Source: Eutypella sp. D-1
Taxonomy: Eukaryota > Ascomycota > Sordariomycetes > Xylariales > Diatrypaceae
Assembly: GCA_023313575.1 (NCBI GenBank)
Contig: JAJTTP010000008.1
Span: 1,302,001-1,366,000 of the forward strand
DNA length: 64,000 nucleotides
Reading direction: 5' to 3'
Below, piece after piece: positions 45,901 to 58,429 of the stretch. Every line of letters begins with the position of its first letter. Positions within the stretch are counted from its first letter, which is position 1. A program made the translations under genes and the position numbers. The notes below the pieces were generated by a model. It had not been told where the DNA came from and made no database searches. It saw nothing but the letters and a program-made list of their open reading frames with translations.

Positions 45901-46368
45901 TAGCATGTAGTAGCAAGTGCAACCGGGGATCGGTTCGTTATTGTGCCCGTCCTCTTTGCCCCCCCCCGTTTTACCTTCTTTAAGGCCATTACAAGCTTTT
46001 TTGACTTTCCTTGGCGACGTCTTCCCGTTTCCCCATTCCTTCCGCTATATCATTCCACTGTCACTTACACGCAAAACTACGTCGACTTGTTTTTTTAACT
46101 TTCTGGCCGTGTCTCTTTCCCCCACTATCACCACCTTCACTTTATACGACACGAATTGATTCTTTATTCTTTCCATCTTCTTCATTCGCTTTGTATAATT
46201 TTCGACACTCAGAGGAGAGAGAGAAAAAAAGGGTGTAGCTCTACTACGATATTCTCTTTTACCCTTTTTCTTTTCTGTTCTTTCTGTCTCTGCTTCTCTA
46301 CTACAATTACAGTTGCAATTACAATTTATTCGTTCGCTGCTTATACTACATAGCCTGCCACAATAATT
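42984..46368. other. Intergenic, upstream of GH72 gene
   Basis: 3.4 kb without a recognisable gene. Contains a T tract near 43425-43437, AAAAG-type repeats near 44719-44740 and a CT-rich stretch before 46368 that is probably the GH72 leader. ORFs at 45095-45659 lack coding character. Confidence 0.45.
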
Positions 46369-48159
46369 ATGCGCGCATCATCTATTTTGCCGTACCTCTC
46401 GGTCGGCGCAACGGCTCTCTCGGGAGCATTCGCTGCCGATGCCAGCTGGAGTACTATACCCGCTATTGAGGTACACGGCCAGCACTTTTTCTATACCAAC
46501 AATGGATCGCAGTTGTACGTTCCCTGTGTATAGTTCTCCTCGCAACTGATAGTTTTGGAGGTAAGCATGGGCTGACCCTAAACACACAGCTACTTCAAGG
46601 GCGTCGCCTATCAAGAGGGCTACCAACCGACGGGTGCCGGTGGTGGCAACAGCAAGCGTGCCGACGACGATGACAGCAGTAGCAAGAAGTACAAGGACCC
46701 GCTGTCCGACGCCACGGCCTGCGCTCGCGACATTCCCTTCATGAAGCAGATCTTTACCAATGTTATCCGGGTCTACGCTGTCGACCCTGAGGCTAACCAC
46801 GACGACTGCATGGAGCAGCTCGCGTCCAACGACATCTACGTCGTGGCCGATCTGAGTGAGCCCGGCACTTCCATCACCAGCAACGACCCGGCTTGGAATG
46901 TGCCCCTGTTCCAGCGCTATGCTGCCGTTGTTGACTCCCTGAGCAAGTACAACAACGTCATTGGTTTCTTTGCTGGTAACGAGGTCATCAGCCGCGGCAA
47001 CGAGACTGCCGCCGCCGCCTTTGTCAAGGCTGCTGTCCGTGACACCAAGGGCTACATCAAGTCTCAGAAATACCGCAGCAGTCTGGGCGTGGGCTACGCC
47101 ACCGCTGATGTTCCCAGCCGTGACGATCTCGCCGACTACTTCGCCTGCCAGCCCGATGATTCTGGTAATTCCACCTCCATCGATTTCTGGGGCTACAACG
47201 TCTACTCGTGGTGCGGTGACAGCAGCTACCAGGAGTCTTCGTACGGCGAACGTGTCGATTTCTTCAGCAAATATCCCGTTCCCGTCTTCTTTGCCGAGTA
47301 CGGCTGCATTGAGGGTATCGACGGCGGTCCTACCCACCGTCCCTTCACTGAGGTCGAGGTGCTCTACGGCAACATGACCGAGGTCTTCTCTGGTGGTATT
47401 GTGTACGAGTGGTTCATGGAGGACAACAACTATGGTCTCGTCAGCATCGACAGCGGTGGCAGCGTCTCGCCTTACCCCGACTTTACCTCGCTCCGTGATC
47501 AACTGCGCACTGTCAGCCCGACCATCACGCAGTCGAGCTCCTACAGGCCGTCCAACACCGCGCCTGCCTGCCCCACCACGTACGAGAGCTGGGCCGCCAA
47601 GGCCAGCCCGCTACCGCCCGCGGTCAACCCGCAGCTGTGCGACTGCGAAATGGCTTCGCTCGAGTGCTCCATTCCCGAGGATGTCGACTCCGACGACTAC
47701 GGCAAGGCGTTCGGTTTCATCTGTGGTGCAGACGACGGCGAGTACTGCAAGGGCATCGCACACAACGCCACCACCGGCGACTACGGTGCCATCGGCGGCT
47801 GCTCGCCCCGCCAGCAGCTCGCTTACGTTGCCAATCAGTACTACCTGGCTAAGGACCGCAACAGCGACGCCTGCGACTTCAACGGCGTCGCCTCCACCCA
47901 GGAAGCCTCCACTGCCTCCAGCTGCTCCACCCTGCTCGAGGCTGCCGGCACCGCCGGCACGGGCAGCGTACCTAGCCCCACTGGCTCCCAGGGCGTCGTC
48001 GCTAGTGCTACGGGCGGTAGTAGTGGCACTGGTAGTAGCGATGATGACAACGCGTCGGGTATGCTCACGGCGCCCGCCTTCTTTAGCTACGGCAAGTCGT
48101 TATTCATTGGCTACGTCACGCTCGCTATCGTATCGGCCCTGGGCATCATTGTCTTGTAA
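46369..48159 (+). CDS. gel: GH72 beta-1,3-glucanosyltransferase with CBM43, GPI-anchored
   Basis: GEL/GAS family enzyme that cuts and re-joins beta-1,3-glucan chains during wall growth at the outer plasma membrane. Exons 46369-46514 and 46590-48159 (75-bp intron, GTACGT donor, ACACAG acceptor) give 571 residues. Seen: signal peptide ending near AFAA, GH72 domain with acid/base Glu180 in GNEV and nucleophile Glu285 in FFAEYGC, the X8/CBM43 Cys-rich module (LCDCEMASLECS to SDACDFNGV), a Ser/Thr/Gly linker, and a C-terminal hydrophobic tail (SLFIGYVTLAIVSALGIIVL) after NASG, consistent with a GPI attachment signal. The GAS1-like group carrying CBM43 is the right subfamily. The 374-codon antisense frame is a shadow. 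Confidence 0.96.
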
Positions 48160-49280
48160 GGACAATGAAGGCACGAACGCGAAACCAAAACTTTTTACAA
48201 CCAACAAATACCATTCATAATGCTAGTTAATGATCGGGGTCGGTGGGGGGTCGGTACCGTTGCTTTGGACATATGTCGGGGACTGCGCTTTCTTTTTATT
48301 CTTCTTTCTCTCTTCCGCTCTTGGTGGAGTTCTTCTCTCGACTTCGCTCTAGATTTCAGGTTAACTCGTACAGAGGGGACCGGGGGGAGGGGGGAGTGCC
48401 GAAGATATGTGAATAAATGTGTACCATAGGCTATGAGGAAAGGAAGGGGAGGGGAAGGGAGGAAAAGAAAAGGAGGTGGGGGTTGATGATGCTGCTGCAT
48501 TCATTCATCTGTACAGTCTGACTGACACCATCAATGGAAAAGAATCTGTTTTCGAAACCAGAGGTTTAAAGAGCAATATGCGTGAATTCAGCGTTTGGTG
48601 ATTGAAAGCCCAATGTTAAACGACCCTGCTAGGGAATGGGACCTCCCTAGATGTTTGGGTATATGCCCCTCCCTACCTCGGGATATCGACTACATTGTTT
48701 CCGCGGTATTCGAACAGGCCCCAAAGACAAGACGCGCTGAGATCCCTTTTAGGACCTTAGTCGTCGACAACCCTAGCGAATCTGTGCGCATCATGTGTGC
48801 ACCCTTACCCAATTCTGTCTTCTCGTAGGGTAGGGAAGCCGCGAGGAATCAGGGGGATAAGCCTAGGAAATCCCAAAAAAGGTTTCAAATTCTCGCAAGA
48901 ACTAGCAGGGGAATATAAAGAGAGAAGGACAAGGCTCTTCCCCAGGAGCAACCCGAGGACCTGGGGCTGTTCGGGACTCGTTCCGGTCGAGTCTGTGAAG
49001 AGAAAGGGGAAGAAGAGGAAGGATGTCTCGCCTCGATGAGCATCCTTCTTGCCTTAGACAACGCTCTTTGTGCTATATCCCTGACTCGGGAGGGCGAGAA
49101 GGGGTACAGCAGGGAAGATGCCTCAGTCCCGTGGGCGGAGGAGATGTATAATAAACCGGTTGTAAGAGGTATGGTATTGGAGGGCACTCTTATTCCTGGT
49201 GGTAGAGTTGCAAGCACAGCATCGATAAGATCAATCAATCAACGGTCCACAAAAAATCGCAGTGAAAATATTCCGCCACC
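48160..49280. other. Intergenic
   Basis: 3' UTR of the GH72 gene and leader of the next gene. No gene seen. Confidence 0.5.
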
Positions 49281-50934
49281 ATGCCGAGCTACAAGATTGG
49301 CAAGAGGGAACTCGAGAGCCTCGACATCCCTTCGGCCCCCTCGCTCACGAGGACGAGGAGCCAGACGAGGGCCGCCGCCGAAGCAGCGGAAAAAGAGACA
49401 GCAGCGGCAGCGCCTGCCTCTTCGGGGAGAAAGAGGAGGGCGGAGGATACCGAGGACCAACGACAATCCAAGAGTGCCAAGCACAAGGCGACAGAGAAGG
49501 AAGATATCACCTATATTGATGATATTGATGATGATGATTCCATTTTGGAAGACATTGGCGAGAAGGTTAGTGGCGTTGCCGGAGAGGACGTCGCGACCAA
49601 GGATGTCGTCGTCAAGGACGTCGCGGTCAAGGACGACGTTGCTATGGAGGAGGGCGCCGAGATGAAGACGGATGACCACTCTCATGTGGTCAGCAAGGCG
49701 GAGCCCGCGGCGACTAGTTCTCATGAAATAAGGTCTGAGCCAGCGAGAGAACCCCCGGCATCACTACCGCAGCACAACCTGACCGTCAAACAATGGAAGT
49801 GGTTAGAAAAGAGTAAGTGCCTTCTTTTTTTATCCTGTGGCCATCCCACCCTCTCCCACCCCCTCAACATCGTCGTACTGGGCTTGGGTAATTACTGAAA
49901 CGAAGATTTTAGCGTCTCGAAAGAAAATGCCGAGGTTCCTGTACAGGTTTTTCAGTCCGCGCTCGGGCGGAAACCCCCTTCTGAACACCAAGGAGGGTGT
50001 CACGCCACTCGGATTTCTGAACAGTGAAAAACAGCCGACCGACATTTACGACATACCTAAGCTCAGAGATATGGTCGATTCTCATTTAAGGTGGTGTCAT
50101 AACGTGGTGACAGAGTTCAGTTCCTGGGCGGCCGATCTGAGCTGGACGCTGGATCAGGTGGGCACCTATATGGGGAGTGGCGACCTCACCATCGCCATCA
50201 TCGACACGACGCGGCTTGCCGATCACGTGAAGGTGTACCACACGCGTGACCTTAAACGCGCTGGCATCGCCGAACGCTCTTTCAGCTACGAGTATTTGCT
50301 GTACGGGCCCATCAGCGGGCCTGCATACCACTGCGTGGAATGGAAGGATCTCCCGCAACAGGACATCCGCACTATCCGCGGTTTTGGGGCTACCACAGGC
50401 AACAGCGAGGCTGGCAACACCGCCATCGACTCCTCCGAGCCGGGCGGCAAACAGCACCGTCTCCGGGAAGAGGACATAGTCGCAGCGAAGAACTTCGCCA
50501 CGTGCCTGCGGCGCCCCGACGACGACCGACCGGACGTCATCATCGCGATCACGGCCGCAGCGCTGTGCGTCCAGAATCGGTGGGGGGATTCTGGTGCCAT
50601 CAGCGATGAAGACTTGGCGCTCCTGCTACGCCACCTGAGCGATGAGCTGAAGCAACTCCAGTTGCCCGCCACGGACCGGGAGCCTGGCAGTCTGGTCAAC
50701 CCGAAGACCCACAAGAAGCATCATCCGAAGCTCCTGCAGACCTTGAAACTGCTCATGACGATACAGGACGAGGTGAGGGCGAAGGATAGAGAGTACCTGG
50801 CGCGGGTGGAGTACATCAAGAAGATGATTCGCGGTCACCAGCCCAAGGTCGCAAATGAGGATAGGGAGGCTGATGATGACGAGAAGGAGGTTGATGATGG
50901 CGAGAAGGAGGCTGATGATGGCGAGAAGCTATGA
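49281..50934 (+). CDS. Uncharacterised protein with ART-like pattern (possibly DUF7587)
   Basis: Exons 49281-49812 and 49913-50934 (100-bp intron, GTAAGT donor, TTTTAG acceptor), 517 residues; start context CCGCCACCATGC. The N-terminal half is disordered and basic then acidic, with KDVVVKDVAVKDD-type repeats and a likely nuclear signal (GRKRR). From about residue 183 comes a folded domain: FLYRFFSPRSGGNP, TEFSSWAADLSWTLDQ, LTIAIIDTTR, SFSYEYLLYGPI. This order (Arg strand, Ser-Ser-Trp, late Glu near 304) resembles uncharacterised Pezizomycotina proteins annotated, as I recall, as DUF7587, and recalls the R-S-E layout of ADP-ribosyltransferase folds. The catalytic claim is inference only. The C-terminus has three EADDxEKE-like repeats. 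Confidence 0.75.
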
Positions 50935-51689
50935 TGGTACCGACGGCTTCCATGTTGGACGCATCTGACATGAAGAATGCTTAGATGCTCTGGAAAGGGG
51001 AGAGGGATGAGTTTGCGCTGTGCTGTGTTCTTCAGTAATCTAGTTCAGGGGTTACTACCTACCACTACCTAAATATGTAGGTACCTAGCTCTAGGTAGTT
51101 GATTAATCTCCTAGCCTAACACTTCATGGTGGAAGGCTCCATGTAGGGAATATGTTACCAAGAAAATCATATATCATCTTGGTTACTGAGATGGAAGGGA
51201 TGTAACTTGGCAGAACAGCCAAAGGAGATGAAACCTTCAAGGCTATTCTAAATTCTAAATGCGATACACAAACACACACAATACGGTACGAAAGACACCA
51301 GAGATACATGATACTTACATAGGTACTTTAAACCCCGATAATGAGAAATTCCTCTTTTAAGTGACAATTGTGCAGATTGCAAGTCGGATAAGTGAATAAA
51401 CGTATCCGTCTTAACCGGTTAAGGCAACGCCACCTTCCGTTAGCCCCATATTATATATAGTGTACCTGGTATACAGTGAAGACAGTAGTACCACTGTCAC
51501 CAGCCCCGGCCCCATTTACGTACTTTATACTTCCAAACTTTCATACTTCATTCAAACTTCTGTAGAATCTACCATCTCCAACAATCGGAGGAGCGCGCGT
51601 GCGATCATAAACTACAATCATTTTGTGATCCTTTATATCCTCACCTCACCACATTATTACCGACTGCGCCCCCCCTTCTTTCCAACACA
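50935..51689. other. Intergenic
   Basis: Contains a cluster of ACCTAAATATGTAGGTACCTAG-like motifs at 51056-51104. No gene seen. Confidence 0.5.
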
Positions 51690-52790
51690 ATGAGTGATAT
51701 CACAAGCCTCCAGAATGATATCAAGCAATATCAAGAGCAGGTATGATTGCATTGCATGCCTTTGTTTGGACTGGTTCCAGGTTTCCCCCTCTTTTGATTG
51801 ATACCTAGGTATACCCTTTGCTGACCGTGCCGTGCTATTGCAAATGAAACAGCTTGATGTCGTGAATGCTGGTCTAAAAGATGATCCCGGTAATGCAGAG
51901 CTGCTCGCTCTCAAGTCAGAGTTAGATGATGCGATCGGCCTTCTAGAAGAGACCCTTGCTGAACTGAAGCCGGCCAAGGCAACCCCGAAACCCAAGTCGC
52001 CATCCCCTCCACCCGTTCAGGAGAAGTGGTCGCGAGAGAACCATCCCGCCTTCAAGAAGGCCGCCCCGCCCCCCGAAGAGAAGGAACCCGACCAGGGGCC
52101 TGTCAATTACAAGGTCAACGACAATGTCATGGCCAAATGGCTCACCGGCGACAGGGGATTCTATCCTGCCCGCATCACCTCCATCACCGGCTCCTCCACG
52201 GATCCCATCTACATCGTCAAGTTCAAGAGCTACGACACGACCGAGCAGCTACGATCCAGGGACATAAGGCCGGTTGCGCAAAAGAGGAAGGCTGACGGTA
52301 CGCCCACCAGCGGTGCTGCGGCCTCTTCCTCCGCCGCCCCCTCGCAACCGCCCATTCCCTCGACCTCGTCTTCGTCTAACACCCCCGGCGTGATCTCGGC
52401 CGCCGCTAACATCGACCTCGAGCTCGCTCAGAAGAGTCGGGAGGCGGCGCTGGGGAACGCCGGCGAGGCGAAGCCCAAGGCCAAGAAGATCAAAGCCACG
52501 AAGGAGCTCGAGGCCGGCAAGAGCAAGTGGCAGGAGTTCAACACCAAGTCTAAGTTCGCCAAGGCGCAGAAGAACAAGAAGGACAGCATGTTCCGGACCC
52601 CGGAGGGTGTCCATGGCAGAGGTTCGTCACAATGCACTCTCCTCATCTCCTTCTTTTCCCGCCCTCTATATTTGGAGCGTGTGCTAACAATACAATCGCT
52701 ACAGTCGGGTTTACTGGCTCGGGGCAGGCTATGCGAAAGGATCCCACGAGAAGCCGTCACATCTACCAGACAAACGAAGACCTGGACTAA
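51690..52790 (+). CDS. spf30: Tudor-domain splicing factor SPF30/SMNDC1
   Basis: Survival-motor-neuron-related splicing factor; the Tudor domain binds symmetrically dimethylated arginine on Sm proteins. Exons 51690-51740, 51853-52621 and 52705-52790 (introns 112 and 83 bp; GCTAAC branch in the second) give 301 residues. Seen: an N-terminal helical segment (MSDITSLQNDIKQYQEQ joined to LDVVNAGLKDDP), a Pro/Lys linker, Tudor core VNDNVMAKWLTGDRGFYPARI to RSRDIRPV (about residues 100-158), a Ser/Pro-rich linker, and the conserved C-terminal KSKWQEFNTKSK, SMFRTPEGVHGRVGFTGSG. The last exon completes the GRVGFTGSGQ motif, confirming the final splice. Intron 1 holds a palindromic ATACCTAGGTAT. Confidence 0.92.
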
Positions 52791-53490
52791 TGCTGGCTTT
52801 GCAGGGGGCGATCAGATATTTCACCAAAATATCAGAATAACCAACCGCGACGCTTTTGAAACTTGTGCGGGCTACGTGAAAAAGAGAGAACGCGACGACA
52901 TAAAAAAATAAAACCCCTCCCCAGGAAGGCGTCGAGTGGTGGGCGTGGGAAATGGCGTTCAGGCTTTGACCCCCTTCCTTCCTTCCCTTTCCCCACACTG
53001 ATTTCTCGAAATTTCTGTTTTTCGACGGAGGCTAACGTGGTTCTTTTTTTATTCTGGCACGGCGTCACGCTCACGATCAGTGTTTCGGCTTTGATCAAGT
53101 CCATTTCATCAGTATGAGTCAGAACAATCGGATAGCAGCAGCAGCAGCAGCAGCATTGGGACTGTATAGCGGCAGTCGAGGTATTTATAAATACAGGCAT
53201 GTTCTACGAAGGATTTGAGTGCTCAAATTGTTTCCGTGACTAGGGATCGTGATGGACCGCTCTATTTGTATGTTTTGATATGCAGATTGTGCTTTGCTCA
53301 CCCTAACACTACGACCACTGATGCCTCGAGGATTCTGGTTAAATTGGCTTCATTTAAGGGACGTGTGCGGACTTGGAACTTGACACTCGTAGAAAGGCTA
53401 TTGTACATATTGTAAAGCAACACACGTCTTCCACACTTCCCCACCCCCATCCCATCCTCAACATACCATAACAGCCCCCCACCCCCCATC
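52791..53490. other. Convergent 3' flanks SPF30 / IND1
   Basis: No gene seen. A CAG/AGC triplet run (six units) lies at about 53134-53153. Confidence 0.5.
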
Positions 53491-54688
53491 TCACAAATCA
53501 ATCTTCTCCGCAACGCGTCTCGCGACGCGCATAAAAGCCGCAGCGGCCTTACCATCAGGGTCCGCGACGACGGTGGGCCTGCCAGCGTGCGCATCATCAG
53601 CGACGGGCTGCTGGATGGGCAGGTCAGCGAGGACCTCGAGGCCGTGGTCGGCGCAGACGGCGCGGGCGCGGGCGGCGTCGCCGAAGATAGGCGTCGCCGT
53701 CCCGCAGCACGGACACGCGAACGTCGACATATTCTGCACCGCGCCCAGCAGCGGCGTGCCCACCTTCCGGAACATGTTGATCCCGCGCACCGCGTCTCGC
53801 ACGGCGAGCGTGTGCGGTGTTGTTACTATGATGGAGCCTTTTTTCGTGGTGGTGCCCATGGGATTTCGTGGAAATTAGCTGAGCTGCGCGATGATGATAA
53901 CGAGGAAAACTGGGGATTGGTTCGAGATGGAAAAAGAAAAATGCAACCTTCGCTTGAACACTACTCACCGTCTAGCACGACCTGCTGCGTGATGCTGAGC
54001 TGGGTGTCGCCGGTGCCGGGGGGCAGGTCGAGGACGAGGACGTCGAGGCCGCCCCAGTCGACCTCGTGCAGCAGCTGCTGCAGCGCCTTCATGACCATCA
54101 GGCCGCGCCACACCACGGGCGCCTCCTCGCCCACCAGGTACCCCATCGACATCGTCTTGACACCGTAGTTCGACAATGGCAGGAGCTGGTTATCTGTTCG
54201 ATTTGTATTAGGTTACGTAGGAAAGAGAAAAAAAAAGGGGGGGCGGGGTTGGTCATGCATGCATCAGACGGTGACAATGACTTACTAGATGATAGCCGTG
54301 GCTCCCCCGTCAGGTCGAATAATGTAGGGATAGAGGGCCCGAAGATATCCGTGTCGAGGATGCCGGAGCGGTAGCCCAGTCTCGCAAAAGCCAACGACAG
54401 GTTCGCTGTTCCCCCCCAACCCCCAAAAATTCAAAAACTATCAGCATCGTTAATCCGCAACCAATGAGTGAGTGAGTGAGTGGAAAGTTACGGACCGGCT
54501 ACAGTGCTCTTTCCGACGCCTCCTTTCGCAGACGACACGGCGACGACCTTGGCGACGTCGCGGATCTTCCGCTTCTCCGGCAACCCCCGCTGCATCCGGG
54601 GTATGGAGCCGGTTCGCGGCAGCCCCAGCGGGTTTTCGTGCCGGAAGGCCCCGAGGGCCCGGAAGAGCCGCGGCGCCGTCGCCCGCAT
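53491..54688 (-). CDS. ind1: Mrp/NBP35-family P-loop ATPase, IND1/NUBPL type
   Basis: Mitochondrial iron-sulfur carrier needed for respiratory complex I assembly. Exons 54688-54496, 54405-54286, 54193-53969 and 53837-53491 (introns 90, 92 and 131 bp) sum to 885 nt: 294 residues. Joins restore [28 protein letters not shown] and [12 protein letters not shown]. Seen: an Arg-rich N-terminus ([20 protein letters not shown]) consistent with a mitochondrial presequence, deviant Walker A AKGGVGKS (54-61), [18 protein letters not shown], and the CPCC cluster-binding motif (Cys221 and Cys224). The first intron begins GTCCGT, the last acceptor is AAAAAAG. Presence of IND1 implies the organism retains complex I. 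Confidence 0.93.
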
Positions 54689-55559
54689 TGTCTATTCGGT
54701 TTAAGGCGCTGCTGCTGCTGCGCGCAAGTCTACTTTATCCCCAACCCCCTCAGGATTCTATGATGAACAAAGGGGGAGGCTAGTTGTTGAGGAGGAGTGC
54801 TGCTTCACGTCTGTACTTATATAAGTAAGCCAGTGTCCCGCCAAGTTTGAGAGAGAAAAAACCTAGGTAAATAGCTTGGAATTTCAACTCGGTTGATTAT
54901 AGTGCAGTCTATCTACATACCTACTTAAAGTTCATGTGAAGACCTTTTTCAGACTTGATTGCTAATTAAGTCAAGTTCGAAGATACATGGAAATCAAATA
55001 GTCTGAATATATACTCGATTTCCATGCGTATTTAGGTAGTCATCATCGCTCTTATGATGCTAAATGGATCTATCTATAGCTCCCCAGTGCACTGCAAGCT
55101 TTAGTTAGTGACTTCAGAGCTCCGGCGGAGCAGCTTCCAAAGTCTACCTAGTAATAAGTTACAGCACTGCAGCAGGCCCGGCCCCCACTATAGCCGGCGG
55201 CCGGAATAGCCGCCAAAGATAATGGCGTAACCTTGGAACAGCTAGGGCCAAAGTTGCGCCATTTCTTAATTTCCATACTTCCTGTGTCCCCGCGGACGCA
55301 GGCAGCTAAAATCCCCCACTAAGATCGACTAAAGATAACTAACCGCTAAAAAAAATTGACCTAAAAGTTACTGCCACCGTGCACCGCCAAATTTTTTTTA
55401 GTGATCGACCATATCCTGGGAAAGTTTTGTTCCGCCCGTATTGTCCTGTCCGTCCCGTCGTAGTGTTGTAGTGGGAGGTCATTACTTGCTTTTTTTCATC
55501 CCCTAAATTCCTGCACTGAGAGTCTGGTGAAAGAAAACAGCTCGAAATAGTGTTGGAAT
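54689..55559. other. Divergent promoter region IND1 / BFR2
   Basis: Shared 870-bp upstream region of two genes. Contains CCTAGGTA-type motifs near 54861 and 55144. No gene seen. Confidence 0.5.
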
Positions 55560-55877
55560 ATGTCTAAAACAAAGAATCGGGCTCAGCAATTCGCGGAGGA
55601 CTGGGAAGTTCGTCCAGTTAAAGGTATGCGCTGATGAAAGACGGGGAAAAAAAGAAGTTCCTCTAACAAGACATCATTTGCAGACTACGATCCAGAGGCC
55701 GAAGTGCCCGACGACAGCGATTCCGAAGCCGGAGGCGCAAATAGCGCCGACGAGAAGGCAGCGACGGAGCATTATGTCGATGTTGGGAAGAGCAAGCTCC
55801 GCCGAAAAGAACGGGTAGCCCTCGGGTCCCGATACAAGGGTGCACGGATCAGCCGCGCGGACCTCGAAGCGCAGGAT

Positions 55878-55909
<32 letters not shown>

Positions 55910-57578
55910 CGAAGAGGAAGAAGAGGTATCTTCCGACAACTTCGAGAGTGCGCGCGAGGATCTGGACGGCGCCTCCAGCGAATACGACGACCCGGAAAAT
56001 GCCGATTTCGAGGCGGACCAGGCCCGGGAGAATGAGGACGCCGAGATCGATAGCGATAATGCGCTAGGGGAGGGCGATGAGGAGAAGTTCAAGGACTTCA
56101 GCTTTCGCGGCAGCTCCCAGACTCTGCCGCATAGGGGGAAGCGCGTCGCGCGCCCGACGGCGGCGGACTTCATTTCCTCCGACGACGATGAGGAGGACGA
56201 GGGGAGCGAAGATGCGCTTGTGAATGGTCTTGAAGACAATGATGAAGATGACGACGGGGAGGACTTGGACTCTGAGGACGAGGAAGAACTACTACGCCGC
56301 AATGACCCCGCTGCCGCCTTCCTCGATGACGAGGCGGAAGAAAGCGATGAAGATGAGGATGGAGACGAAGAACTAGACGGGTTCATTGACGACGATGAGC
56401 AAGACAGCGAGGGCGACAGCGAAAATGATGAGAACGAGAACGAGGACGAGGACCAAGGAGACGACAACGAAGAAAGCGATGGTGAGCGCAAGGCCCCGGT
56501 AAACGGCAATGCCACCCGCGCAACGCTGCAAGACATGATCCAGGCCGGACAACGCTCCGTAGCCGAGTCTCTGTCGAGCGCAGCACAGAAAGACGTCGCC
56601 AAGGGCAAGGCAGTGCGCCAGCAGCAGAAGGCCTTCGACGCACTCTTGAACATCCGCATTCGGCTGCAGAAGTCCCTCGTCGCCGTCAACTCGCTCGCCG
56701 CCATCGAAGACGCGGAGAACCAATCCGAGCCCTACGAGGCAGCCGAGGCGGCCGCCGTCAAATTATGGAATTCCATCGACGGCTTCCGGTCGAGCATACA
56801 GTCCGCAACGGGGGCGGGGGGTAAACCGAGCCAGAAGAGGAAGCGCGCCGTCGCCGTAGACGCCACCACGTCCAGCCAGGACATCTGGGACAGCATGGAG
56901 GAGACCGAGCGGCGCGCCAAAGCGCGGCGGAAGGCCGTGCTCGAGAACTGGTCGCAGAAGGCGCGGAACATGCGCACCGTGGACCGATCAATGGCGCGCA
57001 ATAAGTTCACCGCCGCCGCCGCCGTCGAGAAGCCGCTTACCGCGCGCCTGGACGAGGAGCTGCTGCAGGCGCCGGAGCGCCTCGTCCGCCGGACGCGGAC
57101 GCCGCGGTCCTGTGCTCCCCTGCAGGTCGCCCGGAAGGTCAACGAGGACGCGCGCATCTACGACGACGCCGACTTCTACCAGCTCCTGCTCAAGGAGCTC
57201 GTGGACCAGCGGTCGGCGGACACCAGCAACGGCGGCGGCGGCGCGGACGGGGCCCACTCGTCGGCTTCCGCGGCAGCGACGGTGCGCTTCACGGCGGCGG
57301 CGGCGGTGGCGGCCCGGGAGGCCAAGGCCAAGCGCCACGTCGACACCAAGGCCAGTAAAGGCCGCAAGATGCGCTTCAACGTGCACGAGAAGCTGCAGAA
57401 CTTCATGGCGCCCGAGGACCGCCGCACCTGGGAGGAGAGCGCCATCGACCGCCTCTTCGGCACCCTGTTCGGCCAGCGCATGGTGCTCGACGAGGATGTC
57501 GACGGCGAGGAGGACGGTTCGGATCAGGAGATGGGCGGTGTCGAGTTCGACGAGGGGTTGCGGCTGTTCAGAAGTTAA
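55560..57578 (+). CDS. bfr2: Ribosome-biogenesis protein BFR2/AATF
   Basis: Nucleolar factor of the SSU processome acting in early 18S rRNA processing. Exons 55560-55623 and 55684-57578 (60-bp intron, GTATGC donor, TTGCAG acceptor) give 652 residues. Seen: QQFAEDWEVRPVKDYDPEAE at the start, a very acidic region (about residues 75-270), the AATF leucine-zipper-like domain (DALLNIRIRLQKSLVAVNSL to the TVDRSMARNKF segment), and the C-terminal TRAUB domain (KASKGRKMRFNVHEKLQNFM, then WEESAIDRLFGTLFGQRM). Length is normal for the family. The Ala-rich stretch RFTAAAAVAAREAKAK and a short RRTRTPRSCAPLQ segment are lineage-specific. Confidence 0.93.
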
Positions 57579-57964
57579 AAAAAAAATCTACTACTTGTGA
57601 TACCCCCTTTTACCCCATCTAGTTAATAGAAGTTTGGCGTCCGAAGTCACATAAGTTGCCATGAAGATGGAATCAATTTATTCCAGCGTCTTTGCTCGTT
57701 TCAGTATGTTTTGTTCCTAAATCGTCACGGGCCTCCCTGCATCACCAGCTGCTACCTTGAAGCTTCTATCATTATCGCATTTGCCCAGCGGCCCTCGTCG
57801 GATAAGTAACCAGTATTCCGAATTCTTCCCGCTTTCTGTACCAACAGTTCCAGGTACTCCAAAACCATGATTTCTGTACATGACCAATTCCACCAACTGT
57901 GATTATCATGCTGTACCATCCCATCTCATTCACTCCCCATAATTTCTTCCCCTCATTCAGAAAT
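57579..57964. other. Convergent 3' flanks
   Basis: Between the BFR2 stop and the AT-hook gene stop. Nothing else seen. Confidence 0.5.
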
Positions 57965-58429
57965 TCAGGAACCTTTCCGCGGCCGTCCCCTACCCCTGGC
58001 CCTAGCCGGGGTAACACTCCCCACAACCCCCGTCCTTGACTGCGTGCCGACACCGCTAATGTCGCCCAACCGTCCGTCCGAGTCTATCCCCCGCATCATC
58101 CGCCGCCGCGGCGTCCCCGCGGCCCGGCGTTCGGGCCTGCGCGTCGTCGGCGCAGCGCGCTCCGCTACCTTGTTGGAGGCGCGAGTTGGTGCTGTTTTCG
58201 CTGAGACGCTGTTGTTTGGTTTTGGGGTCGTTGTGGCTTTCTTCTTGCTACCGGCGGCGGTCGTGTTGATGGGCGCTGAGGTAGAAGTGGAGGTGGAGGT
58301 GGTGGTGGAGGGGGTGGTGCTGTTGGGCGTGGTGGTCGTGGTCCGCCGCCGCTTCCGCTCCGGCGATGTGGAGATCCTGGTTCGGATGCGCGGGCGCGAG
58401 TGGCCTGTTGTTGAGCGCGTGGAGGCCAT
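57965..58429 (-). CDS. Small basic AT-hook protein
   Basis: ATG at 58429 opens a 154-residue frame, MASTRSTTGHSRPRIRTR, rich in Arg, Thr and Ser, ending with ARGRGRPRKGS, a textbook AT-hook core (RGRPRK) for binding the minor groove of AT-rich DNA. A Thr/Ser run (TTTTTPNSTTPSTTTSTSTS) and basic patches (RKRRR, RRPERRA) suggest an intrinsically disordered chromatin protein. No other domain is seen. The frame extends 38 codons upstream, but the ATG chosen has the cleaner context. Low complexity makes chance coding possible. Confidence 0.5.
   Translation of the reverse strand: MASTRSTTGHSRPRIRTRISTSPERKRRRTTTTTPNSTTPSTTTSTSTSTSAPINTTAAGSKKKATTTPKPNNSVSAKTAPTRASNKVAERAAPTTRRPERRAAGTPRRRMMRGIDSDGRLGDISGVGTQSRTGVVGSVTPARARGRGRPRKGS

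Noticed and set aside
46378..47502. 374-codon open frame antisense to the GH72 gene
   Set aside because: The sense strand encodes a complete, motif-bearing GH72 enzyme; the antisense frame is a by-product of GC-biased codon use and has no domain.
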